From: Halicephalobus mephisto
Lineage: Eukaryota > Nematoda > Chromadorea > Rhabditida > Panagrolaimidae
NCBI GenBank assembly: GCA_009193035.1
Contig: SWDT01000108.1
Coordinates: forward strand, 124,001 to 188,000
DNA: 64,000 nt
Reading direction: 5' to 3'
Shown here: positions 35,910 to 46,559 of the stretch, in pieces
Position numbering within the stretch: position 1 is the first letter of the stretch
How the letters are laid out: every line of letters starts with the position of its first letter
Made by a program: the position numbers and the translations under genes
The notes under the pieces: model-generated
Databases searched by the model: none
What the model was told of the DNA's origin: nothing
Seen by the model: the letters and a program-made list of their open reading frames with translations, nothing else

Positions 35910-36988
35910 ATGGTGTTTGCTCATTCAACGAGGATCCTTATAGGATCGATTTATTCAGGATTAGCGGTCTTCATCCTGCCGATCCATTTAATGATACTAA
36001 GTGTAAAGTTTATTGTTCTTTTTATATAACATGGAGAATTTAAGATCTTCATAGCTTACAAAGACTACAGAGACTCCGCAGCTTACAAAATAATGCTCTC
36101 CATAGGAGTCGCGGATTGTCTCCAACTTCTAACTCACATCTACACTGGACTAATCACCCTTAAGAAAGATAACTTTAGCTACGGTTTAGAGCAGCTTATG
36201 GGAGGACTGGCTAACGCTGCATGGTTAGCGATGATCCCTCAAACATTTGTCCTCGCTTTCAACAGATTCTATGTCTTCAGAAATCCGAAGAAAAATCAGA
36301 GTACATACCTTGTTCTTGTGATGTTGACTTGTTGTTGGATTTTTGGAGGAGCTTACTTTGTCCTTTATTTAACAGACTTAACTGGAATTACTTACGATAA
36401 TGAAAACTTCTGCTGGGGTTACGATTCTGGGAACTGGAGCGAAATAGTGGCCAATGTTGAGTACTACACTTCTGTCCCTATCCTTTGTTTGACTTTTATC
36501 GTCTATTTAGCTGTCGTTGTCACCATTGTTATTATGGTATGCTATTATGTTTAATTTTTACAATTTCGACAATAAGAACGTTTTCAGAGAAGCTCTCTGA
36601 CATCGGACAAGCGATTGTTGGTGAAGCGAGAATTTATGTTACTCATCCAATCATTTGTTATTTTCCTCTATACGGTTGTTCTCATTTGCTGTTGGCATTA
36701 TTACATGTACTTCCTTCCGGATTCTCCATGGACTCCTGTTGTCATCAACGTCTTTTGGATTTTATTCGGCGCTCTCAACCCCGTTTTGTATCTTACCATG
36801 AATAGGTTTGTATTTTTTCTTAGAAAAAGTTTTATAAATACACCTTTTGTAGTACAATTCGTAATAGATTCCTGAGAAACTTTGTGTACTGTAAGAGAAA
36901 AGGCAACAGTGTCAGTGCCTTGATGCCCTCGAAACAACGACAGTCCGAAAACAGTCAGAGAATGACCCATACTGCGACTTTTCCTTGA
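35910..36988 (+). CDS. 7TM chemoreceptor, SRT-like (gene J)
   Basis: Exons 35910-36002, 36045-36536, 36588-36805 and 36853-36988 give 312 aa, identical in exon sizes to genes D and F. The ATG directly follows GATTTCAG. Landmarks are AHSTRILIGSIYSGL, IFIAYKDYRDSAAYKI, SIGVADCLQL, ANAAWLAMIPQTFVLAFNRF, WGYDSGNWS, VKREFMLLIQSF, DSPWTPVV and NPVLYLTMN; the last exon encodes TIRNRFLRNFVYCKRK. The acceptor of intron 1 (AATTTAAG) is weak but the frame is unambiguous. Positions 36619-36812 match gene C with one difference in 194 bp. The stop lies 35 bp from the stop of the convergent zinc-finger gene. Confidence 0.9.
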
Positions 36989-37023
36989 TTTTATATAAAA
37001 CTTTATAAAACTAAGAATAATAA

Positions 37024-38721
37024 TCACGTTCCAACAATAGCGATTACACTTTTTCCCGGTTGATTTTTCTCTAATGCTTTCTTCAACAGGTGCTTCTGAA
37101 TGTGAGGAATCAGTCGCTGTTTAGCACTGAATCCTTGTTCGCAGAAGTTGCAATGAAAATGTTGTCGTTTCTTCAGTTTACAGAAGGGCCTTCCACATTC
37201 CTTCGGAGACCCGCCATTTGGATTTTGTTTTCTGAATGCCGTATAATGAACAGAATGTTTCTTTGTTTTTTGAATTGTTCTGAAAATGAATTTTTTTCAA
37301 TATTGTTTCCCTTAGGGCATCTTTTTCCGGAAAAACTATTGGTCGTCACCAAGACAGCGCCAGAATCCATTTGAGACTCCAGGGGGGTTACCCAAGCAAC
37401 GGGCCTAAATCCTCATTGTTTGATGCTCTCCATTGTCCGGAACAATCCTCAACATGGTCAGGATTGAAAGAATATGGTAAAAGTGTAAAAAAATCGAAAA
37501 ACGCATATTTTAAAAAATTTGTTTTTTCCGAGAAATTTAAACCTAAGACATGTTAGACTTCAGATGCAATATGGTAGAAATGAGAAAATGAAAAACTTTG
37601 GAAAAAATTTTATAAAAACTGGTATTTCACAATGAGAAATGAACTTAAAAAACATTGGTCTCGAAAAAAATACAATAAAAGTATGATCAAAAAATTCCCT
37701 TTTGAAATATTGTATATTCTATGACGAAAAATATAAAATTTTGTATTTTAAAAAAAATACAGTAAAAATAATAAACTCAAAAAAGTTTAAAAGTTTTTTG
37801 GAATTTTTGTATTCTAAGAAGAAAAAATAAAATTCAAAGAATTTTTTGTTTTCCAATACAGTAATAGTAATTTGAAAATTTCAACCTAAAAAAGAATATA
37901 TAATTTAAAAAATCTTTTATCACAGGGAATACAGTAATTCTAGTAAAGAAAATTTAAGAATTTTGTCTCATAGAGAAAAATACAAAATTCAAAATTTTCT
38001 ATCACAGAGGATACAGTAATGATAATAATAATAATAATAATAATAATTTGAAAATTTCAATCCAACGAAAAATATAAACTTTAGGATTTTTTATCACAGG
38101 GAATACAGTAATTTTAGTAAAGAAAATTTAAGAATTTTGTCTCATAGAGAAAAATACAAAATTCAAAAAACCTTTTTTCCTAAGGAATACAGAAATGATA
38201 ATGATAATAATTTGAAAATTTCAATCTAGCGAAAAATACAAAATTCAAAATTTTTTACCACAGGGAATACAGTAAAATTAAGTTTTTTTTTGTCCTAAAA
38301 CAAAAAAAAGTAATTTTTAAAAAACTGTTTTATAAAGAATATCTTCCAAAACTTACGGTATTTGCTTTGATTTTTCAAATTCTTTTTTTTCAAAGTACCC
38401 CATGGATGCTTTTTGGATTTTTTGAGTGAAATCCATGATTGACTGAAGAAATATATTAGATTCATCCTGGATTCCATTTTCTTCGGATTCTTTTTCTTCG
38501 GAGTTATTAGAGTTAAGGTTATTGGATTTCTTGTCTTCGCTTTCATTGGAAGTGGAGGCGGTCGTTGGGTCTTTGTCCAAAATGGAATCAATTGAAAACG
38601 GCAATTTTGTCGGTTTTCCTATGCTTGAATATTTCTCGACAGGACCAGAAATCGTCGAAGATTCTTTCTTGGACCAAAGTTTCGCACAAATCCGATCTAA
38701 TTTCTTTGGTTTTAGAGACAT
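37024..38721 (-). CDS. Small zinc-finger protein with eh1 motif (gene K)
   Basis: Two exons, 38721-38357 and 37279-37024, join in phase 2 with a TTTTCAG acceptor and GTAAGT donor; 206 aa. The N-terminal half is Ser/Asn/Glu-rich and contains LPFSIDSILDKD (about residues 39-50), which fits the eh1 consensus F-S-I-x-x-I-L that recruits Groucho/UNC-37 corepressors. The C-terminus has ECGRPFCKLKKRQHFHC, a cysteine/histidine stretch, followed by a classic C2H2 finger (C-x2-C-x12-H-x3-H) in HCNFCEQGFSAKQRL..HIQKH. This suggests a nuclear transcriptional repressor. The GRPFCK(L)KKRQHFHC spacing reminds me of castor/CASZ1 fingers, but that is tentative. The start lies 1 nt after a TTCCAG acceptor. The 1.08-kb intron is full of repeats and also holds coding-like stretches (37370-37460), so an extra exon is possible. 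Confidence 0.75.
37560..38300. repeat. Tandem repeats in zinc-finger gene intron
   Basis: A unit of about 170 bp containing TCACAGGGAATACAGTAATT and TTTTGTCTCATAGAGAAAA is present at about 37918 and again at 38092, with partial copies on both sides. An ATA trinucleotide run of about nine units lies at 38020-38047. Confidence 0.8.
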
Positions 38722-39591
38722 TCTGGAATTTTTTTGAAACTTGGGATACTTTAACGCGCAAGAAAGAAAAAATGGCCCGTTCGAAATCCAATGAAAAGTA
38801 AATGAAGTGAAAGAAAGCCGCTTCTTCCGAGATGAGACTCTCGCCGGAGGGCAAATGGGAAGAAGCTTGAAATTTTGAAATTGTTGTTCATTGATTAATG
38901 ATCATAGGAAAAATAACAAAGGATTTCGTGGTGAGAAACAAACAATCAAAAATATTCGCAGAAAAAATTAAAATTCAAGATACTTTACAAACCCCCCCAG
39001 GGTACGGGGTCCTTGAACCTAAATTATGATTTTTTATAATTTTAATAATTTGAAATTTAATAATGTTGAAAATTCTTTAATTTAAAAAATTATAAGTTTT
39101 GATGGTAATTTTCGGAGTTTTTAAATAAGTTTAAATTTTTCAGAAGATTCTGAAAACTTCCAGAAGCTTGGATGGAATTCTAATGAAGGAGAATTAAAAA
39201 CAGATATTGCTACAGAACCGTCTCAACTTGAATATCAAAAATTTTCAAAAAAATTTAAAATTTTGTTTTTAAATTTTACTCTCAGTAGCTTCTATTGGAT
39301 TCTGAAGACTTTCGAAAGTTCTTACATTCCAGAATCCTTCGAAATCATCCACCAGATTCTGAATATTTTCGAAATTTTTTAACAAACTTCACTGAATTCC
39401 CAAAATTTCCACCAGAATCTCGAAATTTTCAAAATTTATTACATTCTGAAGTCCTAAAACTTATTCAATTCTGGAAGATTCTAAAAACATATTGAATTTA
39501 ACCGAAAGAAAATGAATAAACTCGGAACCAACGACGCGAACAAGTTTTTTCATTCCTATGGCATCCGTAGGAAGACCAAAGCAAAATGCAC
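38722..39591. other. Upstream region of zinc-finger gene
   Basis: 38740-38870 is GC-richer and may be promoter or untranslated sequence. 39000-39500 is AT-rich with repeated AGATTCTGAA/GAATTTTCAAAATTT motifs. No gene is supported. Confidence 0.4.
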
Positions 39592-39763
39592 CTCATTTGA
39601 GCTTTCGACGGTTCTCTTCTTGGCTTTGTTTGCCTTGCCGAAATGGCCCGGGAACCAGGAAAACCAAATTTGAGAAAGAGAAACTGCCATACTCCTCTTG
39701 TCGTCGGGGTCCAGTCCCATTTACGTGCATCAATATTCCATTCTAGAAGCTGCCATCCAAATC
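39592..39763 (-). CDS. Possible exon upstream of zinc-finger gene
   Basis: A GC-rich island with a minus-strand frame open for about 57 codons: it starts GFGWQLLEWNIDARKWDWTP and ends with a basic stretch (TKPRREPSKAQM). It runs from a weak AACAG acceptor to AG|GTGCAT. The end phase (2 nt left over) fits the acceptor 1 nt before the ATG of the zinc-finger gene, so it could be a 5' coding exon of that gene. Both splice signals are weak and I do not recognise the protein. It may instead belong to an unrelated gene. Confidence 0.35.
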
Positions 39764-41484
39764 CTGTTCCCGAAAGTCAAACAAAACAAAGTTAAAATTA
39801 AATTATCTCGAAATTAAAGATTCACAAAAATCAATAAAAGAACGAAAAACATCTGGAAAATCGGTCAACTTTAAACTTAAAATTTGATTTTTCTTTGGTA
39901 TTCGATTTGTGGAGTTCTTTGACGAATTTATTTTTTTAAAAAACCTAGAAAAATAAAATTAATATAAAATTTTAAAAATTGTAGAAAAATATATTATTTT
40001 TCAATTCAGAAACATTTGATTTTGAAACAAATTTGTGTTTTTATTTAAAAATCAAGAAAGTTATCAATCTTTAAAAAATTCCATTTCAAAAATCAATGTA
40101 CTTTTTTTTTAATTTTCTTTATTAATTTTCAACCATGTCTAAAAACGAAGAAGTTCTTCGTTGTTATCAGAACTCTCATGACGAAAGCCGATTTTGTTTT
40201 TTCAGATTCTCGTTCAAAAATTCTACTTTTCTTCGAGAACAAGAAAGCTTATCATGATCTTGATAAACTTTCGTGGTAAAAGGTAATGTAATTTTTCTTT
40301 CTCCTCAATTCTTGCTCATATTTAGAAACGGGGAAATTTTCCAAAGTTCACACAAAAATAGGTATAGGGTACATAATGCATGGATAGATTAAAACGACTC
40401 TGATACATCAGATATATTATATTTTATGTATAGAATACATTGTATTCAATCTATCGATACATTAAAATAGCTCTAATATATCGGATACGTTAAGATGATA
40501 TCGATTCATTGCATATAATATGTGTATATATTAAAACGGCTCTGATTTATCGGATACATTGTATTCAATCTATCGATTCTTTAAACTTCTCTAATCTATC
40601 AGATATATTAAAAAAATATCGATTTATTGCATATAATATTTAGATATATTAAAACGATTTTGATTTATCAGATACATTACATTCAATCTATCGATATATT
40701 AAGTGTAATATCAATATATTGTATTCAATCTATCGATATATTAAGTGTAATATCAATACATTACATTCAATACATCGATACATTAAAACAACTCTGATTT
40801 ACCGAATAAATTATTTTCAATATATCGACTCTTTAAACTCCTCTAATGTATCGAATTCATTTTATTGAATATTCTACACATTAAGTTAAGATCGATATAT
40901 TATATTCAATGTATAGATGTATTCAATATAATGAATTCGATATATTAGAACTGTTTTAATATATCGATATATTAAAGTTGTTTGATGTGTCCTTCTTTGT
41001 TATCAGGACTTTCGTAACAATTTATTCTATATCTTCTTACGTTATTTTTAACATGAAATTCTATTCTCATTTGGGAATACGAGAAGTTATCATGGCTTAA
41101 AAGACATTCGTAATAAAAATCGATTGTTTTTTATTTTTGTTAATTTCAACGCGAAATTCCATTTTCGCTCGACAATAAGCGAATTCGTCATGATCATCGT
41201 CGAAAATCTAATTCGATTACTTCTTAGTAGCATCTTCGAAAACGAGGAATTTTGTCAAACATTCACGATGAGAGAAAATTACTTATTCTGCGATAATTCC
41301 CCATTCCGGATATTGACACGACCGAGTGTTCCCCAGCACCGTTGACCTTCAACAACATGTTTATCGTATGGTAAATACATTTCAAATTGCGGTAAAAACA
41401 AAAAGTTAAAAATAAAAAACAGCATTTGAGGGATACGGTAAATCAGCCTTTGAAAATCAGGAACTTTCGTGTCGAGAACCGACT
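39764..41484. repeat. AT satellite and diverged repeat units
   Basis: 40370-40985 is a satellite of TATCGATA-type units (ATTAAAACGACTCTGAT, CATTGTATTCAATCTATCGA). It is the reverse complement of the family inside 51040-51504 and starts with the same CACACAAAAA. Its flanks (40120-40340 and 40990-41340) contain diverged inverted copies of the 240-bp unit found at 49.9-52 kb, such as AATAAGCGAATTCG. At about 41447-41490 there is an inverted copy of the GGAACTTTCGTGTCGAGAACCG motif. No gene is supported. Confidence 0.7.
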
Positions 41485-43996
41485 TCATTCCTCAAGGCAG
41501 TCAATTAGAAATTGAAAAAATTTCTTTTTTTTCGTTGTGGAAACAGATTCGAAGAAGATTGACGCAAATTGTTTTGTCCGTATTTTGGATTTGTTTGATT
41601 TTGTCGAAAGTGTCCTGGAACGAAGAAACAATGAACGAAACCAAGTGACCGTATCCGTTGTATTCGGGTTCATTCTAAAAAATTTCTATAATTAAAAAAA
41701 TAAAATAAACACAAACATTTCGGAGAAAAATCATATAATTCTTCGTGAATTTCATCATTTTGAGTAAATACTGACATCTGAGGATTCTGTGGAAACTGTC
41801 CTGGAATCTTCTGTCCTCAAGGAGCTTCTTGCAGATCTGGAGGGACTTTTTGGCTTCCAGAAAAAGTCTAAAAAAATATTTCAGAAAATTTCAAAATTAA
41901 AAATTTTTCACAAATATTCCAAAATTTCCAAAAATTGTAACTTTGAAATTTTTCGAAATTATAAAAAGTAATAAAAGTAACAATCTTACTCTCTGGGTTC
42001 CATGGCGCTGATGTTGTTTTGGTTCCAGATCTCCTCGAATTCCGTGATTATCTGGTTTTTGAATTGTATAAATGTCATTCCATTCGCCACCAAATCCCGG
42101 GCATCTCCTTCGGATGTCTTCGGAAGAGGACAGAAAATTGAAGATTCTACTGGATATTTTTTAATCAAATCAAGTTTATCTCGACGACAAACGGGACATC
42201 TATCATGTTTCTGAATCGCTTTAATTACTGTAAATCCGAAAAACCTAAAATACCTTTTTCCAGGACCTGAGGCAATCGTGATGGAACGAATGTCCGCAGA
42301 GCACCGTGGCGTTCTCCATGATGTTCAGGACTTCGCTGCAGAGGACACAGTAACCTTGACCGAAGGGCTTCGACATGACGATCTCCAGAAAGTTTCCGAA
42401 CTGATTAATTTTAAAAATTTGAACATTGTCGATCCAATTGAATCCAAACATGCCCTGAGGGAAAGTCAGACTCCAAGTAATCGTTCTCTTTTTACTGCAA
42501 AAAATATTTTGTAATTACTGTCAACGTTTTACAATTGACTTAATAAAAGACAAAAATTTAAGAATTTTGTATAATTTTATAAATGTAAAAAAAAAGTTTT
42601 TTTAATTGACGAGTCTTTTACGATTCTTAACTTTTCGCTTTATTCAGGCGATCAACAATACAAATACAATTATCAAAAATTTCTGATAATTCAGTTTCAT
42701 TTTTTTTCGCTGATTTCTGAACGGCTTGTTTTCTTGTCGCGATTCGGCACGTAAGCTGGGTTCCTGGATCTTAGAGGATTTCGTGTCGGGAATCTTCTCT
42801 CTTCCTGCGACGATGAATGTTGAAAACATCTTGAAAAAGTCGGTTCCCGACACGAAAGTTTCTGAGGAACTCCGTATCTGCTTCACAGTGTGTTCTTCCT
42901 ATCATTAAATTTGATATTTTTTACTCTAGTTCTGGTGCTACAGTAAGTACTTTTGTCATCCATTGTGCTATTTTCAAAAAATAAAACTTATAAATGAACT
43001 TGATTTTAGTATATCTAATCCGATCCCAAAGATCCTCTGGGATGTTTATTACTGATAAAAGACAAAAATTAAAGAATTTTGTATAATTTCATGAGTGCTG
43101 AAAACATCTTGAAAGAGCCGGTTCCTGACACGAAAGTCCCTGAGGAACTCCGTACCTGCTTCACGGTGTGTTCTTCCTATCATTAAATTTGACACAAAAA
43201 ACTTGATTTTTTATACTGTAGTTCTGGCGCTACATCATAACTATTTTCACAAATTGATTTAGTAATGTAATTACAGACAAATTAGAAGGTTGTGATTTGT
43301 GAAATTGTTGTTTTTCGAATTTAGGAAATTTTCAGAATCCAAAAAACTCTGAAACTAAATTTTCATAGATTTTTAAAATTTTTTGAAGTTCCTCCAGTTT
43401 TCTATAATCTTCCAAAATTCAAAACTTTTGGAATTGACGTCCTAAAATTCGAACTTCAAATTTTAAAAAGTTTTAAAAATTAATTTCGAAAGAGTTTCAT
43501 AAAATTTTTGAAATTTCTATAAAATTAGAAATTGAAGAAATTAATATTTAAAATTGTAATTTTAGAAGTTTTTAAAAAATCATTAAAATTCGATTTTTTA
43601 AAAGTTTAAAATTTATGAAAATAAAATTTTGTAAAATAATTTTTAATTTTAGAAACTAAAGAAATTAATATTAAAATCGTAATTTTAGAAGTTTTAAAAA
43701 AATCATTAAAATTCGATTTTTTAAAAGCTTAAAATTTATGAAAATAAAATTTTGTAAACATCCATTTCAATGATACAACAATATGATTTTTCTGTGGTCT
43801 TCATCGTAATCCATTACTCATTGGGATTAAGTGGATGATCATAAAGCAAGTTTCCATATTTGCGACATTTAAAATTCTCCAAAGCTCCAGTTAGTTGCCG
43901 TCGTCTCCAATTAGGGAAACGAGCATGAACAAAACAGACATTGCGAGTCAACTGTTGCTGACTTCGTTGTTGACTCTTCGTCCGTAATTGGGACAT
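41485..43996 (-). CDS. RING-H2 finger protein (gene L), 3' end unresolved
   Basis: Probable E3 ubiquitin ligase. Exon 1, 43996-43818, starts MSQLRTKSQQRSQQQ and is basic. Exon 2 is 42494-42254, exon 3 is 42210-41990, exon 4 starts at 41867 and a last exon starts at 41674. Exons 1-3 join in matching phases. The RING spans exons 2-3: CVLC, then C-G-H-S-F-H-H-D-C, then CPVC after ten residues, i.e. C-x2-C-x13-C-x-H-x2-H-x2-C-x10-C-x2-C, with the zinc ligands present. Intron 2 is only 43 bp. Upstream of the RING lies TWSLTFPQGMFGFNWID. Downstream, three frames look coding across exons 4-5 (ELFLEAKKSLQICKKLLED; SRTVSTESSD; NEPEYNGYGHLVSFIVSSFQ), and no single model uses the best of each. The end is therefore uncertain, or the gene carries a frameshift. 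Intron 1 contains duplicated repeats. Confidence 0.72.
42820..43195 (+). repeat. Duplicated ~90-bp motif in intron of RING gene
   Basis: 42820-42912 and 43096-43188 are about 90% identical. Both carry GAAAACATCTTGAAA, GGTTCC.GACACGAAAGT and GTGTTCTTCCTATCATTAAA. Both are open in the same plus-strand frame (ENILK..VPDTKV.EELR.CF) and end at the same TAA. A third, inverted partial copy is at about 41447-41490. The GGACTTTCGT core recurs at 48320 and 16110. Confidence 0.75.
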
Positions 43997-43999
43997 TTT

Positions 44000-44280
44000 T
44001 CGTTGTAAATTTTGTTTATAAAAATGTCGTTTTTGAAGGACTCCGGAAGTAATAACATGTCACTGAGATTCTTTTTTTTTTAAATTAAAAAAAATTTATT
44101 TTTCAAAATTAAAAAAAAAATTTTCCAATTTTTTAAAATAAAAAAAATTTTAACTTTTAAAAATTAAAAAAAAATTTTAATTTTCTTGTATTTTTAAAAT
44201 TTGTTTAATTTTTAAAATTTTCTTTTATTTTTTAATTTTTAAGAATGTTCACAAAAAAATTTATTTTTTTTCGGAAAAAC
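44000..44280. other. Upstream flank of RING gene, A/T homopolymer
   Basis: Sequence dominated by AAAAATTTTTT blocks; nothing coding. Confidence 0.5.
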
Positions 44281-44284
44281 CAAA

Positions 44285-44383
44285 ATGGAAGAACATCCGG
44301 AGCTAGATGCTTTCAAAGATTCTAAGCTGGCAATTATTTCTTTAGTTTTACTTTTAACTTTACTTTGCACATTTATCTATTGA
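44285..44383 (+). CDS. Possible 32-aa membrane microprotein
   Basis: A short frame with ATG in a favourable AAAACCAAAATGG context: hydrophilic MEEHPELDAFKDSKL followed by a hydrophobic stretch (AIISLVLLLTLLCTF) and a stop. It is the only non-repetitive patch between 44.0 and 44.4 kb. It might equally be a first exon (a GTTTTA donor-like site lies within) or chance. Confidence 0.2.
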   Translation: MEEHPELDAFKDSKLAIISLVLLLTLLCTFIY

Positions 44384-44404
44384 ATACTAATCGATTTTTA
44401 GTTT

Positions 44405-45465
44405 TGTCCAATCTTGAAAGGAAAACTTGGATTGAAACTTTCTTTTTGAAAATCATATTTATCTTGAATAAATCTTATTTTCGAAAAAAGTTTTCGTTGT
44501 GAAACATAATTTTAAAAAAAATTATTTCAAAATTCGCTTTGAGAATCATATTTGTTTTAAGTAAATTTTATTTTCGAAAAAAGTTTTCGTTATGAGACAT
44601 AATTTTAAAAAAATTATTTCAAAATTCCTGTTGAGAATCATATTTATCTTGAATAAATCTTATTTCCGAAAAAAGTTTTCATTATGAGACATAATTGTTA
44701 AAAAAGTTATTTCAAAATTCCTGTTGAGAATCATATTTGTTTTGAATAAATATTATTTTTGAAAAAAGTTTTCGTTGTGAAACATAATTTAAAAAAAATT
44801 ATTTCAAAATTCCCGTTGAGAATCATTCACTGTGAATAAATTTTATTTTTAATAATTTTTTTTCGTTGTGAGACATAATTTAAAAAAAATTATTTCAAAA
44901 TTCGCTTTGAGAATCATATTTGTTTTGAATAAATCTTATTTTTGAAAAACATTTTCGTTATGAAATTAGGTTTATTAAAAAAGTTATCTCAAGATTTCGT
45001 TTTGAGTTATAAATATTTTGAGTAAATGTCTATTTTCAAAAAAGTTTACGTTGTATAAAATATGTAACATAATTTTTTAACATTTCGTTTTTCAATTTAT
45101 GATTAATTTTGAACCAATTGTATTTAAAAAGTTTTCGTTGTGAGATATAATTATTTTAAAAAAAATTTATTTCTCCTTGAGATTTGTGTTTATCTTTAAT
45201 TAATTATATTTTCAAAAAATTTTTCGTTGTATAAAATATGTAACATAATTTTTTAACATTTCATTTTTCAATTTATGATTAATTTTGAGTTAACTATATT
45301 TTTGAATTTTCGTTGTGAGATATAATTATTTTAAAAAAATTTATTTCTCCTTGAGATTTGTGTTTATCTTTAATCAATTATATTTTCAAAAAAGTTTACG
45401 TTGTGAAATTAGGTTTATTTAAAAAATTACTTTAGAATTTAATTTCGAAATTTATTTTTTAAATA
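44405..45465. repeat. Tandem array, ~110-bp unit
   Basis: About nine imperfect units built on GAGAATCATATTTGTTTTGA, AATAAATCTTATTTT, AAAAAGTTTTCGTTGTGA and ACATAATTTAAAAAAATTAT. Later units are more diverged. Confidence 0.85.
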
Positions 45466-45649
45466 TTTTTTTGAAAATTCTTATTAGTTTTATTTAAAAA
45501 TTATTTCGAAATTCACGTAGATTTTTAAAAAATTATGATTTAAAAATTTTTATTATTAAATCAGATTTATTTAAAAATAATTATATTTTAAAATTTCTCT
45601 GTTCGAAATTCACGTTCGTTTTGAATTTTTTTTGTTCAAAAAATTTCAT

Positions 45650-46500
45650 TTTGTGATTCAATTTATTTTCAAAAATATCATTTCTGGATTTTCCTTTGGG
45701 ACCCATATTCGTCTCGAATATTTTTTAAATTTTCGCTACGGGATTCGATAAACTTAAAAGTTTATAACTTCAGAATTTCGTTTCAAGAATCATTAACTTC
45801 CAATATTTTTTAAATTTTCGCTACGGGATTCGATATACTTATAATCTCATAATTCCAGAATTTTGTTTCAAGAATCATTAACTTTCAATATTTTTTAAAT
45901 TTTGTCTATGAGATTCGATAAACTTAGAATCTCATAATTCCAGAATTTCGTTTTAGATTCACATTGATTTCCAATATTTTTTAAATTTTCGCTACGGGAT
46001 TCGATATACTCAGAATCTCATAACTCTAGAATTTCGTTTCAAGAATCATTAATTTCCAATATTTTTAAAATTTTGTCTACGAGATTCGATACACTTAGAA
46101 TCTCATAACTTCAGAATTTCTTTCCAAAACTCGTATTAACTTCCAATATTTTTTGATGGAAAAATTTCCACTACGAGATTCGATAAACTTAAAAACTCAT
46201 AACTTCAGAATTTCGTTTCAAGAATCATTAATTTCCAATATTTTTAAAATTTTCGCTACGGGATTCGATAAACTTAAAAACTCATAATTCCATAATTTCG
46301 TTTCAAGAATCATTAATTTCCAATATTTTTAAAATTTTGTCTACGAGATTCGATACACTTAGAATCTCATAACTTCAGAATTTCTTTCCAAAACTAGTAT
46401 TAACTTTCAATATTTTTTGATGGAAAAATTTCCACTGTGAGATTCGATGTACTTATAAAATCGTTCCCTCAGGATTTTCTTTCAAAACCCATGTTCACTT
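45650..46500. repeat. Tandem array, ~88-bp unit
   Basis: About nine units containing TTCGCTACGGGATTCGATA, ACTCATAATTCCAGAATTTC and GTTTCAAGAATCATTAA..TTCCAATATTTTT. Two or more unit subtypes alternate (CTACGGGATTC versus CTACGAGATTC). Confidence 0.85.
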
Positions 46501-46559
46501 TCAGCAAATTTATTTTTCCATAAGTTTTTGTCATGTGATTCATTTTTAAAAAAATTGTT

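Noticed and set aside
36806..36852. Apparent frameshift and early stop in gene J
   Set aside because: Explained by the same short intron; the spliced product reads to 36988 with the family C-terminus.
38295..38591. 98-codon minus-strand frame and plus-strand frames at 38522-38801
   Set aside because: Alternative frames over the zinc-finger gene's first exon; the chosen frame has the start context, eh1 motif and matching splice phase.
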